A stretch of 64,000 bases of DNA. It comes from Candidatus Gastranaerophilales bacterium. Lineage in GTDB: Bacteria > Cyanobacteriota > Vampirovibrionia > Gastranaerophilales > Gastranaerophilaceae. Position numbers and translations under genes: made by a program. The stretch spans positions 10,656-74,655 of the forward strand of contig QAMI01000056.1 of NCBI GenBank assembly GCA_003150395.1, in the 5' to 3' direction. The notes beneath the pieces are model-generated. The model had not been told where the DNA came from. It was given only the letters and a program-made list of their open reading frames with translations, and did not search any database. This document shows, piece by piece, positions 44,154-53,761 of the stretch (position 1 is its first letter; the number at the start of each line of letters is the position of its first letter).

Positions 44154-44483
44154 TTATATCTGATTTTTCAGATTAATATAGCCAAAATATTCGTAAATTT
44201 TTTCTATATCTTTATCAGAAGCGTTTTGAACAAGTTTTATCAGATTGTATTTCATTTCTTCAACAGTTGGCTTTTTGTGGGTAGTAAAGAGATTTTTGGG
44301 TTCAGTACTTAGAACTTCTGATATTTTAGCAATCAGGTTTGCAGAGGGAAAACTGTTGCCATTTTCAATAAAACTTATATGTTTTTGATCTACATCTAAC
44401 AATTCAGCCAATTGTATTTGTGTATATCCTTGTGCTTTTCTGTATTTTTTTACATTTTCACCAAAGATTTTTTTTATATCCAT
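44154..44483 (-). CDS. XRE-family transcriptional regulator
   Basis: 109 residues from the ATG after AGAGGA; a longer frame adds eight residues. Helix-turn-helix at about 18-50: AQGYTQIQLAELLDVDQKHISFIENGNSFP. A short helical C-terminal part follows (TVEEMKYNLIKLVQNASDKDIEKIYEYF), probably for dimerisation. It is divergent from the prepilin gene at 44601, with overlapping promoters and a perfect inverted repeat between them, so autoregulation and control of that prepilin are likely (inference). Confidence 0.85.
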   Translation of the reverse strand: MDIKKIFGENVKKYRKAQGYTQIQLAELLDVDQKHISFIENGNSFPSANLIAKISEVLSTEPKNLFTTHKKPTVEEMKYNLIKLVQNASDKDIEKIYEYFGYINLKNQI

Positions 44484-44502
44484 ATCGTCCTCTTTTAAAG
44501 GA

Positions 44503-44556
44503 TACAATTATTGGATGATAAAATGAATTGACAATAAGGAATAATTGTACTATATT
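44503..44556. promoter_or_regulatory. Divergent promoter region with candidate XRE operator
   Basis: TTGACA (44528-44533) and TATATT (44551-44556), 17 bp apart, face the prepilin gene. TACAATTATT (44503-44512) and AATAATTGTA (44540-44549) form a perfect 10 bp inverted repeat flanking the -35 box. On the minus strand TTGTCA and AATAAT, 16 bp apart, could drive the regulator, so one half-site overlaps each promoter. Confidence 0.6.
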
Positions 44557-44600
44557 ATTTATTATTAGGTAATAATAATATTTACGTGGAGGCAATAATT

Positions 44601-46366
<1,766 letters not shown>

Positions 46367-46410
46367 TTACATTAATTTTATCATAAATAAAAATAGAAAT
46401 ATGTAAAAAC

Positions 46411-46439
46411 TTGAAATTTCACTTTTTATTATTTATGAT
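46411..46439 (+). promoter_or_regulatory. Promoter of G-run prepilin 1
   Basis: TTGAAA (46411-46416) and TATGAT (46434-46439) with a 17 bp spacer, about 52 bp before the start codon and divergent from ilvC. Confidence 0.6.
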
Positions 46440-46490
46440 ATTAAAAAGATTAATTTAAACTATTAAAATGTAATAAGGAGGAGTTAGATT

Positions 46491-47349
46491 ATGAAAAAGC
46501 AGGCTATGATTGAATTTCAGGGGGGGGGGGGCAAGTAACAACCAGGCTCCTTCAGGGTTTTTAGTAAAATTAAAAGGAAAATCAACATATTCATATTTTG
46601 CATTTACTTTAGCAGAGGTCTTAATAACCCTTGGCGTAATAGGCATCGTCGCCGCCATGACGTTTCCGTCATTAATTGCAAATCACCGCCGTCAAGTAAT
46701 GTTGAGCAAAGTGAAGCAAACTTATACAATCCTAAATAACGCCTTGGAACGCGCAAAAGTAGAAAATGGAACAGATATAAATAATTGGTATATCCCTACA
46801 AAAGGTTCTCAAGGTGAAAAAAGTATGTTTTTTGCCGAAAAATATCTGCTTCCATATTTACAGGTTGTAAAATATTGTAAAGATAACCCGGAGAAACCTT
46901 ATTGTTATTCTACATACTTGACTCTCAGCGGTGATTACAAAGATTACATGGTTGCAAGAGATGATTCGGGAACAATATTTTTGCTAAATAATGGAGTAAG
47001 TGTATTTTTACGAGTTGGAGAGATTTCGACTACAGACTCTGGTGTTGAATATGATGAAAAAGTAAGTCGTGTTTTGATAACTTTTGATATTGACGGGCCT
47101 AAAGGTTATAACAAGAAAGGGTATGATGTATTTATGATAGAGCTGGGCGGCGCAGAAGGTCCTGCTAAGAAAAACAGAGCAGATAGAAACAAATTTTTGC
47201 CATATCAGTACGATACTTCAAAACCCTGCAATTATTATGTTTCAGAGATAACCCATGCCTGTAATCGGAATGCTACTTACGGAGGTTCAATGTGTCTTGC
47301 CTATATAGTTTGCAACGGATGGGATTTCGGCGACAAATATCCATGGTAA
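46491..47349 (+). CDS. Type IV prepilin-like protein with poly-G run, out of frame as sequenced
   Basis: The start with the best signal is the ATG at 46491 after AAGGAGGAG. Read from there, the frame gives MKKQAMIEFQGGGGK and stops at 46538. The prepilin frame lies one base on; deleting one G of the 12-G run joins them into a protein of about 285 residues. It would have a 37-residue leader ending YSYFA|FTLAEVLITLGVIGI (Ala at -1, Glu at +5), a polar domain with CKDNPEKPYCY, and the C terminus NGWDFGDKYPW. A TTG at 46510 lies in the prepilin frame but has no ribosome binding site. It is a close paralogue of the gene at 50629. The G run suggests phase variation. Confidence 0.85.
46520..46531 (+). 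repeat. Poly-G run, 12 bases, near the 5' end of prepilin 1
   Basis: Twelve G residues directly after CA of codon CAG, ten codons from the start. Eleven (or eight, or fourteen) would join the start to the prepilin frame. Long G runs are very unlikely by chance in DNA this AT-rich. Confidence 0.95.
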
Positions 47350-47376
47350 AATCCGGATTTACCAATTGTTAAAAAT

Positions 47377-48366
47377 TTAATTTGTCACGATTTTACTGTT
47401 TTCTCCGAAAAGGAAAACCTGTAATGCATTTTCTGCTGTTTTTACAGGGCGGTAAAAGTTTTTGACTAGGATAATCTGCGTCTGGATAGGTTTGCAGCCT
47501 TTGCTGGTTAAATATTTACCTACCTTGTCCGCGGATTTAGTGTAATTTTTTTGTTTTATTATCGGATAAAAAATGCTCCGGCGGCGGTCGATTTCTGAAA
47601 TTGCATATTTCAAAATATCATCATAAGAAATTTCATAACCGTCGTTTGTTATAAAATCAATTATAAAATTAGAATTGTCGCTTGTCGTAAACGAAAGATA
47701 AGCAATAATCTTTTTGCGAAGCGGTTCTTCAAGCACATAACGGTTTTTGTAAAACGCAGAATATCCCCCTAAAATCGGGTCTTCAAATTCCTGTTTAATT
47801 CTTTCAAACGAAGCTTTGTAAATCGTTTCGATTTCGCTGTTATAAAGTCTGCAAACTTCTTTTGCATCTCCGTTGTTAAACGGTCTGAAGCCGCAGGGAA
47901 TATCTTTTGATTTTTCGAAGTTTTCGAGTTTCCAAAGAGTTTCGCTTGCACATTGTCTGAATCCGCAGCCATCCGTGAACAATCTTAAAAGTTCATCATG
48001 GCATTCATCCACAGAAACTATAAACGAAGTTGCACCTTTGGCTGAATATTTTGAAATTACAAAATTGATTAATTGCTTTCCGGCATCGTAAAGATTGTTT
48101 TGAAAAATAAGCCGTGTAATGTTGATTTTGTAGTGATTTCCAATAACCGGTTCGGCTGTAATAAGTCCTAAAATTTCTTTTCCGTCAAGAAGTATAAAGG
48201 ATTCGTGCAGAAATTTATATTTCAGAGGCAAAATAGAATTGATAAACCCGAACGGCTCATTTAGGAGCGCTTTTGAAAATTGAGCGCCTTCATCAGAGCC
48301 AAGATATGCAATCATTTTCTTAATTTTAGGATAATCAAAACAATTCAGTTTACGGATTCTTGTCAT
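47377..48366 (-). CDS. GNAT-type N-acetyltransferase-like protein, 329 aa
   Basis: The N-terminal half follows the GNAT pattern: RIRKLNCFDYPKIKKMIAYL, then FILLDGKEILGLITAEPV, a strand NITRLIF and a helix DAGKQLINFVISKYSAKGATSFIVSVDE, though the usual Q/RxxGxG/A acetyl-CoA loop is weak. A second related unit may occupy the C-terminal half (GFRPFNNGDAKEVCRLYNSEI ... IIAYLSFTTSDNSNFIIDFI). Substrate unknown. It converges on prepilin 1 and is divergent from the first dehydrogenase. Confidence 0.7.
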   Translation of the reverse strand: MTRIRKLNCFDYPKIKKMIAYLGSDEGAQFSKALLNEPFGFINSILPLKYKFLHESFILLDGKEILGLITAEPVIGNHYKINITRLIFQNNLYDAGKQLINFVISKYSAKGATSFIVSVDECHDELLRLFTDGCGFRQCASETLWKLENFEKSKDIPCGFRPFNNGDAKEVCRLYNSEIETIYKASFERIKQEFEDPILGGYSAFYKNRYVLEEPLRKKIIAYLSFTTSDNSNFIIDFITNDGYEISYDDILKYAISEIDRRRSIFYPIIKQKNYTKSADKVGKYLTSKGCKPIQTQIILVKNFYRPVKTAENALQVFLFGENSKIVTN

Positions 48367-48432
48367 ATTCTTATTATATATTTGATTGTTGTCTTTCGCA
48401 AGTTTGTGTTAAAATTTGTTAGGTGATATTTT

Positions 48433-49443
48433 ATGAAAATAGCAGTTATTGATAACGATAAAATTTTATTAAAAAAAGTTGACGATATAAGTTTGAACGG
48501 ACAAAAAGGGGCTTTAGTTAAAGTTCTTGGCTGCGGGCTTTGCGGGTCAGATATCGTGAAGTTTCGTGAAAAAATCTCTCCTGACGGAACTGTTTTGGGG
48601 CATGAAATTGTTGCAGAAATTCTTGAAGTGAATTCCAATACTAAATTTAAAAAAGGCGATAAAATCGTGACTTCACATCATATTCCCTGCGGGGAATGTA
48701 TTTATTGCAAATCAGGAAATGTTTCTATGTGTGAACATTTTAAGAAAACAAATATTAAACCCGGCGGGTTTAGCGAAATGGTTTTCTTGAGCGAAGAACA
48801 TCTTAAAAATGTTGCACATTTTCTGCCCGAAAATCTTGACGAAATTGAAGGGGCTTTTTACGAGCCGCTCGGATGCTGTGTTCGTGCTGTTCGAAGAGCG
48901 AATTTGCCAAAGAATTCAACGGTTCTGGTTGTCGGACTCGGTTCAATCGGAATTCTTATGGCGCAAGCTTTGAAAGCCCAAGGTATGAATGTTATCGGCT
49001 GCGATTTGCTTGATGAAAGAATTCAAATCCTGAAAAATCTCGGGATTGAAGCTATAAATTCTTCTGATTTTGAAACTTCAAAGCAATTCGTTTTTTCTAA
49101 AACCGAAAATTACGGCGTTGATGCGGTTTTTATGACATCAGGCGCTGACAAAGCGATTGATTTTGCTTTGAAATTAGTCAGAAACGGCGGCAAAATCGTT
49201 GTTTTTGCAAGCACGCCAAAGAACTTTGGTTATCCGAATAATGAAATCTACTACCGTGAACTGACCGTTCTTGGAAGTTATTCTCCGGCACCTTCGGATT
49301 TGTTGGAATCGCTGGAACTTTTGCGCACAGGGAAGGTCAAAGTTCAAGGTTTATCAACGATTTATCCGCTGGATAAAATAAATCAAGCATTTGAAGATAC
49401 AATTTCAAACAAAATTTTGAAAGCGTATATAAAGGTGAGTTGA
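48433..49443 (+). CDS. Zinc-dependent medium-chain dehydrogenase 1
   Basis: 336 residues of the MDR family (sorbitol/threonine dehydrogenase-like). The catalytic zinc site includes CGLCGSD and GHE; the structural zinc is bound by CGECIYCKSGNVSMC; the NAD(P) site is VVGLGSIGILMAQ. It oxidises a polyol or alcohol, or reduces the matching ketone or aldehyde; the substrate cannot be told. Followed by a second MDR gene 90 bp downstream, with a dispersed repeat between. Confidence 0.86.
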   Translation: MKIAVIDNDKILLKKVDDISLNGQKGALVKVLGCGLCGSDIVKFREKISPDGTVLGHEIVAEILEVNSNTKFKKGDKIVTSHHIPCGECIYCKSGNVSMCEHFKKTNIKPGGFSEMVFLSEEHLKNVAHFLPENLDEIEGAFYEPLGCCVRAVRRANLPKNSTVLVVGLGSIGILMAQALKAQGMNVIGCDLLDERIQILKNLGIEAINSSDFETSKQFVFSKTENYGVDAVFMTSGADKAIDFALKLVRNGGKIVVFASTPKNFGYPNNEIYYRELTVLGSYSPAPSDLLESLELLRTGKVKVQGLSTIYPLDKINQAFEDTISNKILKAYIKVS

Positions 49444-49451
49444 CCAGGTAT

Positions 49452-49517
49452 AAAATATTTGTTTTCTAACGATAGCGAGCCAGCGAGCGTGTTTGAGAAA
49501 ATAAATATTTGTCTAAA
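49452..49517 (-). repeat. Dispersed inverted-repeat element, copy 2
   Basis: Reverse orientation of the element at 43151: core ACGATAGCGAGCCAGCGAGC followed by GTGTT, flanked by imperfect arms AAATATTTGTTTTCT and AGAAAATAAATATTT. It lies in the spacer between the two dehydrogenase genes and creates a spurious upstream extension of the second one's frame. Confidence 0.75.
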
Positions 49518-49533
49518 ATATAAAGGTAAAATC

Positions 49534-50580
49534 ATGAAATCAATACAATATTACGGCCCGCAAAATATAAAATATGAAGACGTTATGGTAAAACCGCCAG
49601 AGGAAGGCGAAATCGTCGTGAAAATTATGTCAGCGTTGACTTGCGGCACTGATGTGAAAACTTATCGCCGCGGGCATCCTGTATTGATTAAAAATATACC
49701 GTCAGGGTTCGGACATGAATTTTCAGGAGTCGTTGAGCGCATCGGCCGCAATGTTGAAAATTTAAAAGTCGGCGACAGAGTCGTTTGTGCGAATTCCGCG
49801 CCTTGCGGGGAATGTTTTTACTGCAGACGCGGTGAGTACAATTTATGCGAAAATCTGGATTTGCTAAATGGCGCTTATGCACAGTATATTACTGTTCCCG
49901 CACGAATTGTCAAGAAAAATACCCTTATCTTGCCTGATAATCTAAGTTTTGATAAAGCCGCTTTTTGTGAGCCGCTTGCAAATGTCGTTCACGGTGTTGA
50001 AAGAACAGGAATTCAGGAGGGCCAGACTGTTGGTATTATAGGAATCGGTCCTATCGGGCTTATGTTTGCACGTCTTGCAAAACTAAAGGGTGCAAAAGTT
50101 CTTGTTGCAGGACGCAATCCTATAAAATTAAAGTTGGCAGAGGATTTTGCGCACGCTGATGAAATCGTTGATCTGACAAAGTATCCGAATCCGGAAAAAA
50201 TCTTTACAAGCTTTACGGAAGAAAATAAAGGCCTTGATGTTGCTGTTGAATGTGTCGGCTTGCCGGAAATTTGGGAGCGTATTTTTTCATGCGTTCGTCC
50301 TGGCGGCACTGTTCACTTTTTTGGCGGCTGCAAGTCCGGTTCAACCGTAACTTTTGATACTACAAAAATGCATTACGGTGATATTCGTTTGATGAGCGTT
50401 TTTCATCACACCCCTAAATATTTCAGGCAGGCACTTGAATATATCGCATCAGGTGAGGTTGAGGTTGAAAAACTTATTACAAAAACACTTGAGTTAAAAG
50501 ATGTAGAATTTGCAATGCAAGAGCATATTGCAGGCCGGGCTGTAAAATTTCTCATTAAGCCGTGGGGGATTGAAAAGTAA
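49534..50580 (+). CDS. Zinc-dependent medium-chain dehydrogenase 2
   Basis: 348 residues from the ATG at 49534, which yields the normal family N terminus MKSIQYYGPQNIKYEDV; the longer frame runs through the repeat. Catalytic zinc CGTD and GHE, structural zinc CGECFYCRRGEYNLC, nucleotide-binding GIIGIGPIGLMFARLAK. Only moderately similar to the preceding MDR gene, so they may act in series on one sugar alcohol (inference). Its 3' end contains the promoter of prepilin 2. Confidence 0.86.
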   Translation: MKSIQYYGPQNIKYEDVMVKPPEEGEIVVKIMSALTCGTDVKTYRRGHPVLIKNIPSGFGHEFSGVVERIGRNVENLKVGDRVVCANSAPCGECFYCRRGEYNLCENLDLLNGAYAQYITVPARIVKKNTLILPDNLSFDKAAFCEPLANVVHGVERTGIQEGQTVGIIGIGPIGLMFARLAKLKGAKVLVAGRNPIKLKLAEDFAHADEIVDLTKYPNPEKIFTSFTEENKGLDVAVECVGLPEIWERIFSCVRPGGTVHFFGGCKSGSTVTFDTTKMHYGDIRLMSVFHHTPKYFRQALEYIASGEVEVEKLITKTLELKDVEFAMQEHIAGRAVKFLIKPWGIEK

Positions 50581-50598
50581 TCAAAATTCAGATAAAAT
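50570..50598 (+). promoter_or_regulatory. Promoter of G-run prepilin 2
   Basis: TTGAAA (50570-50575) and TAAAAT (50593-50598) with a 17 bp spacer, overlapping the end of the dehydrogenase gene. Confidence 0.55.
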
Positions 50599-50628
50599 TA
50601 TAAAGTACATAATTAAAGGAGAGAATGT

Positions 50629-51532
50629 ATGAAAAATCAATCTATACCTGAATTTCAGGGGGGGGGGGGCTGCTAGAAACCTTATCCTTAAAGGCTTTTT
50701 AGAGTATTTTAAAAGACAAAATCTTTCTTCAAGGTTTGAAACCTTTTGTAATTTTTTAGGAAGACGGATTAAAGCGGATGTTCCGGCATTCACGATGGCA
50801 GAAGTTCTTATAACGCTTGGTATTATAGGGATTGTTGCCGCTATGACACTTCCTTCATTAATTGCAAATCATCGCCGCCAGGTAACTCTGAGTAAAGTAA
50901 AACAGACCTATACAGTACTAAATAATGCCCTTGAACGTGCTAAAGTTGATTATGATACAGAAGTAAATAACTGGTATATACCGACAGAAGGTTCAACTCT
51001 TGACAAAAGTATGTTCTTTGCAGAAACATACATGATACCATATTTAGAAGTATTGCACTATTGTAAGGATAAAATAAGCGCCCCATATTGCAATTTAACT
51101 CCCAAATTGTTAACTGGAACTACTAATGGTGATCCTATATATCCGGTAAGTTCTCGATATGGAACTTCATTTGTTCTAAAAAACGGAGCAATAGTTTACA
51201 TCATGGTTGGCGCAATGACTCAGAGTGAGATAGATTTAGGTGGTATAAGTCGTATTTGGATAATTTTTGATATTGACGGGCCTCAAGGTTATAATTCTTA
51301 TGGGTATGATGTATTCCGAGTTGAACTTGGCGGAGAAGAAGGTCCAGCGAAAAGAAATAATGCAAACAGAAACAAGTTTTTGCCTTATGGATACAACACG
51401 AACAAGAATTGTGATTATTATGTCTCTGAGATTAATCATGCTTGTAATAAAACTGCTACCTATCCTGGTAATTATTGTCTTGCCTATATAGTTTGCAATG
51501 GATGGGATTTCGGAGATAAATACCCATGGTAA
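50629..51532 (+). CDS. Type IV prepilin-like protein with poly-G run, out of frame as sequenced
   Basis: ATG after AAAGGAGAG. The read-through gives MKNQSIPEFQGGGGC and stops at 50676. Dropping one of 12 G joins it to the prepilin frame, which is open from the run onward but has no start codon until 50795, inside the pilin helix. The joined protein has about 300 residues, a 53-residue leader ending KADVPA|FTMAEVLITLGIIGI, Glu at +5, and the C terminus NGWDFGDKYPW. It is a paralogue of prepilin 1: the first about 60 mature residues and the last about 85 are very similar, while the centre differs. Confidence 0.85.
50658..50669 (+). repeat. Poly-G run, 12 bases, near the 5' end of prepilin 2
   Basis: Twelve G directly after TTTCA, at the same codon position (tenth) as in prepilin 1, and in the same +1 register. 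Confidence 0.95.
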
Positions 51533-51538
51533 AACTAA

Positions 51539-51561
51539 GGGCTGAGATATCATCTCAGCCC
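51539..51561. terminator. Hairpin after prepilin 2
   Basis: GGGCTGAGAT (51539) pairs perfectly with ATCTCAGCCC (51552), loop ATC, 6 bp after the stop codon. There is no T run after it, so it may act as an mRNA-end stabiliser or a weak terminator. Confidence 0.5.
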
Positions 51562-51616
51562 GCTCAATTTGCTCTCAACTTCTTAAAGTTCTTGCTGTTA
51601 ACTTACTATTTACCAA

Positions 51617-51772
51617 CTATTTAACAACAGCAAGTTTTGGCTTTATGCCAGATTCCATATTAATGTTTCTGGCATTTGCCACCGCCATAGAACGGCGTTT
51701 TCTCGCTCCTCTTAATATATATTCAACACTGCCGCATACATTACACGCAGGTTTTACTATCTTTTTAAGCAT
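51617..51772 (-). CDS. Small CxxC protein, 51 aa
   Basis: A short frame with AGGAG nine bases before its ATG. The start is MLKKIVKPACNVCGSVEY, so one CxxC pair, followed by LRGARKRRSMAVANARNINM, a strongly basic helix. The protein could bind zinc as a dimer or with a partner, and its charge suggests nucleic-acid or ribosome contact (inference). Its 3' end lies in a CTTGCTGTT/AACAGCAAG hairpin (51591-51634). I do not recognise a family. Reverse-strand frames here look less protein-like. Confidence 0.6.
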   Translation of the reverse strand: MLKKIVKPACNVCGSVEYILRGARKRRSMAVANARNINMESGIKPKLAVVK

Positions 51773-51959
51773 TTTGGGGTTCTCCTGTATCTGTCTTACA
51801 AATTATTTATCGTCGCATTCAGGATAAAACTTTAATAATTTGATAGTATTTGTAACATTAGTTAATATTAATTTGAAAATTAACAAATAAAAATAATTAG
51901 CTGTTTTATAAATTATATATGTGTAGTAAAATTACGTTTATCGCAGAAAGGTTGTGTAT

Positions 51960-52745
51960 ATGACATCAATCAGTCCGACTTCAAGCAATATGCTTCAAAC
52001 TTATTTTAACAGCCTTGGCGGCAGTGCTTCTGTGCCCTCAAAATCCGCAGCCACACCGCAAACTGCTTCTGAAATAGTTAAAAAAGAAACTGCTGATGCT
52101 GTTAAGGCTTATTCATTAGTCGCGCCAAAACCAAAAAATTACGACAAGAAAAGTTTGGAAGAGTTGAAAACCGACCTTGTTAATCAGGGTAAAATCGAAG
52201 GTAAAGATTTTAAAGTAGAGCAGGATAATTTAATGTCAAAACTAATTCTACTTGAGAATGATAAACCTTTAAAAGAGTACATTTATAATCAAAAAGGTGC
52301 CTCAAAAGAAGATTTTGAAACTGTTCGCGAATTTGGATATCCGCTAAATAATGAGAATGGTTTGCAATCTGTTGAAACAACTTATGGCGCAGATGGAGAA
52401 TTCCATTTCCGTACAACGAATTATGACAAGGACAAATCCCCTTATAAAAATGAGCTTGTAAATAATTCTACAAAATCGTCAGAATTCAGGCAGTATCTTA
52501 AAGACAATAACATAAAATTTGCCAGTGATATTGATATTTCAAATAATATTGTTACACATAAATTTACAGTTTTTGACCCTAAAACTAGCCAGATAGTTAA
52601 ATATGAATTTGTAGAAAATGAAAAAGGTGAACCTCTGTATGTTTCAAAGTCCGAGATTAACAATTGCGGCAGCACAAAAAGCTCTATAGCTTTTCATGAA
52701 AAAACTACAAGTTTTACCGAATATGAAGATAATTGCAAGTATTAA
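51960..52745 (+). CDS. Hypothetical protein, 261 aa
   Basis: The ATG follows AAAGG at suitable spacing; a GTG two codons earlier is possible. No signal peptide. The N-terminal 60 residues are Ser/Thr/Ala-rich and probably disordered (SPTSSNMLQTYFNSLGGSA), then KKSLEELKTDLVNQGKIEGKDFKV and a beta-rich C-terminal part (GADGEFHFRTTNYDKDKSPY, VTHKFTVFDPKTSQIVKYEF). One Cys pair near the C terminus. No known family recognised; its style is similar to the other lineage-type hypotheticals at 32264 and 62481. Confidence 0.65.
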   Translation: MTSISPTSSNMLQTYFNSLGGSASVPSKSAATPQTASEIVKKETADAVKAYSLVAPKPKNYDKKSLEELKTDLVNQGKIEGKDFKVEQDNLMSKLILLENDKPLKEYIYNQKGASKEDFETVREFGYPLNNENGLQSVETTYGADGEFHFRTTNYDKDKSPYKNELVNNSTKSSEFRQYLKDNNIKFASDIDISNNIVTHKFTVFDPKTSQIVKYEFVENEKGEPLYVSKSEINNCGSTKSSIAFHEKTTSFTEYEDNCKY

Positions 52746-52772
52746 TAAAATTTTAATAACTTATAAAATGCA

Positions 52773-52800
52773 AAAAGGACAGTTGTAAAACTGTCCTTTT
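52773..52800. terminator. Bidirectional terminator
   Basis: AAAAGGACAGTT pairs with AACTGTCCTTTT around a short loop, between the hypothetical gene (plus) and rpmA (minus). Confidence 0.8.
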
Positions 52801-52830
52801 GTTTATCGTTCCTTTATTTTGTTTTAGGTT

Positions 52831-53085
52831 TTACACCGCGTAAACGCTTACTTGTTTTCTGTCGCGTCTGTGAGCTTCAAACTTCACCTGTCCGTCGATA
52901 AGAGCAAATAAAGTATCATCAGAACCGATACCTACGTTATTGCCCGGATGAATTTTAGTTCCGCGCTGGCGTACGATAATGTTTCCGGCTTTAACAACTT
53001 CGCCGCCGAATTTTTTAACGCCCAAACGCTTCGCTTCTGAGTCGCGTCCGTTACGGGTGGATCCCATACCTTTCTTATGTGCCAT
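52831..53085 (-). CDS. rpmA: 50S ribosomal protein bL27
   Basis: 84 residues beginning [20 protein letters not shown], the canonical N terminus that reaches the peptidyl transferase centre, with no extra cleavable leader of the Firmicutes type. The [20 protein letters not shown] segment is diagnostic. Second gene of rplU-rpmA; the 146 bp between them holds a dispersed repeat. Confidence 0.98.
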   Translation of the reverse strand: MAHKKGMGSTRNGRDSEAKRLGVKKFGGEVVKAGNIIVRQRGTKIHPGNNVGIGSDDTLFALIDGQVKFEAHRRDRKQVSVYAV

Positions 53086-53154
53086 TTCTTTATCTCCTGT
53101 ATTTTAAATTCGTTTTACTTGTTTCTGCTTTATTTACAGAGTTTTGAGGTTTGA

Positions 53155-53226
53155 CCCTCACCCGAATTTCTAAGTTCACTCGCGTTCACTAAGAAATTCT
53201 ACCCTCTCCCTGAGGTAGAGGGGTGA
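53155..53226 (+). repeat. CCCTCACCC-type dispersed hairpin element, copy 2
   Basis: CCCTCACCC, then an inner inverted repeat (GAATTTCTAAG ... CTAAGAAATTC), then ACCCTCTCCC pairing with AGAGGGGT. Same outer frame as copy 1 at 24594 but a different inner stem. It sits between rplU and rpmA. Confidence 0.65.
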
Positions 53227-53231
53227 ATAAT

Positions 53232-53582
53232 TTAAGCTTCTTCAGTCGTTTCAGCAGCTTTTTTCTGAGCTGAAGTTCTGATTTTGTTAATCATAACTCT
53301 AGTGAAGCCTTGTCTGTGACCTTGTTTTTTTCTGTAGCCTTTTTTAGGTCTTTGTTTGAAAACAATGATTTTCTTTGCTTTATCTTCTTTAACGACAACG
53401 CCTTCAACAGAAGCGCCTGCAACATAAGGCTGGCCTACTTTTGATTTTTTGCCGTTAACAATCATAACAATGTTGTCAAAAACAACTTTTGAGTCTGCTT
53501 CCTGGTTAAGAAGTTCGATATCAACGTAACGTCCTTCTTCAACCTGATACTGTTTTCCGCCTGTTTCTACAATTGCGTACAT
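53232..53582 (-). CDS. rplU: 50S ribosomal protein bL21
   Basis: 116 residues with MYAIVETGGKQYQVEEGRYVDIE at the N terminus and the RNA-binding KKIIVFKQRPKKGYRKKQGHRQGFT region. First gene of the rplU-rpmA pair. The C-terminal tail (TSAQKKAAETTEEA) is a lineage-specific extension of about ten residues. Confidence 0.98.
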   Translation of the reverse strand: MYAIVETGGKQYQVEEGRYVDIELLNQEADSKVVFDNIVMIVNGKKSKVGQPYVAGASVEGVVVKEDKAKKIIVFKQRPKKGYRKKQGHRQGFTRVMINKIRTSAQKKAAETTEEA

Positions 53583-53672
53583 TTGTTTGTCCTTTCTAAT
53601 TGAGGTTTCGTAACCCTTTTAGCACAAGCTTTGGGGTTTTATCAACGATTTACCTGTAATACACGTATAATT

Positions 53673-53701
53673 ATTATCAAATACTCAAGTCTCAATGTCA
53701 A
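53673..53701 (-). promoter_or_regulatory. Promoter of rplU-rpmA
   Basis: On the minus strand TTGACA (53696-53701) and GATAAT (53673-53678) are 17 bp apart. The leader is about 85 nt long and could carry feedback elements, but none was recognised. Confidence 0.6.
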
Positions 53702-53761
53702 GCAGTATTAATATTTATTAACTTTACGTTTCAGACGTTTTGTTTGAAGTAAAATTAGAGT

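Noticed and set aside
46510..47349. TTG at 46510 as the true start of prepilin 1
   Set aside because: It is in the prepilin frame but has no ribosome binding site, whereas the ATG at 46491 has AAGGAGGAG. The sister genes at 50629 and 59789 have no such alternative, so a shared mechanism is more likely.
49459..49533. N-terminal extension of dehydrogenase 2
   Set aside because: The extra 25 codons run through a dispersed repeat element and do not resemble the family N terminus.
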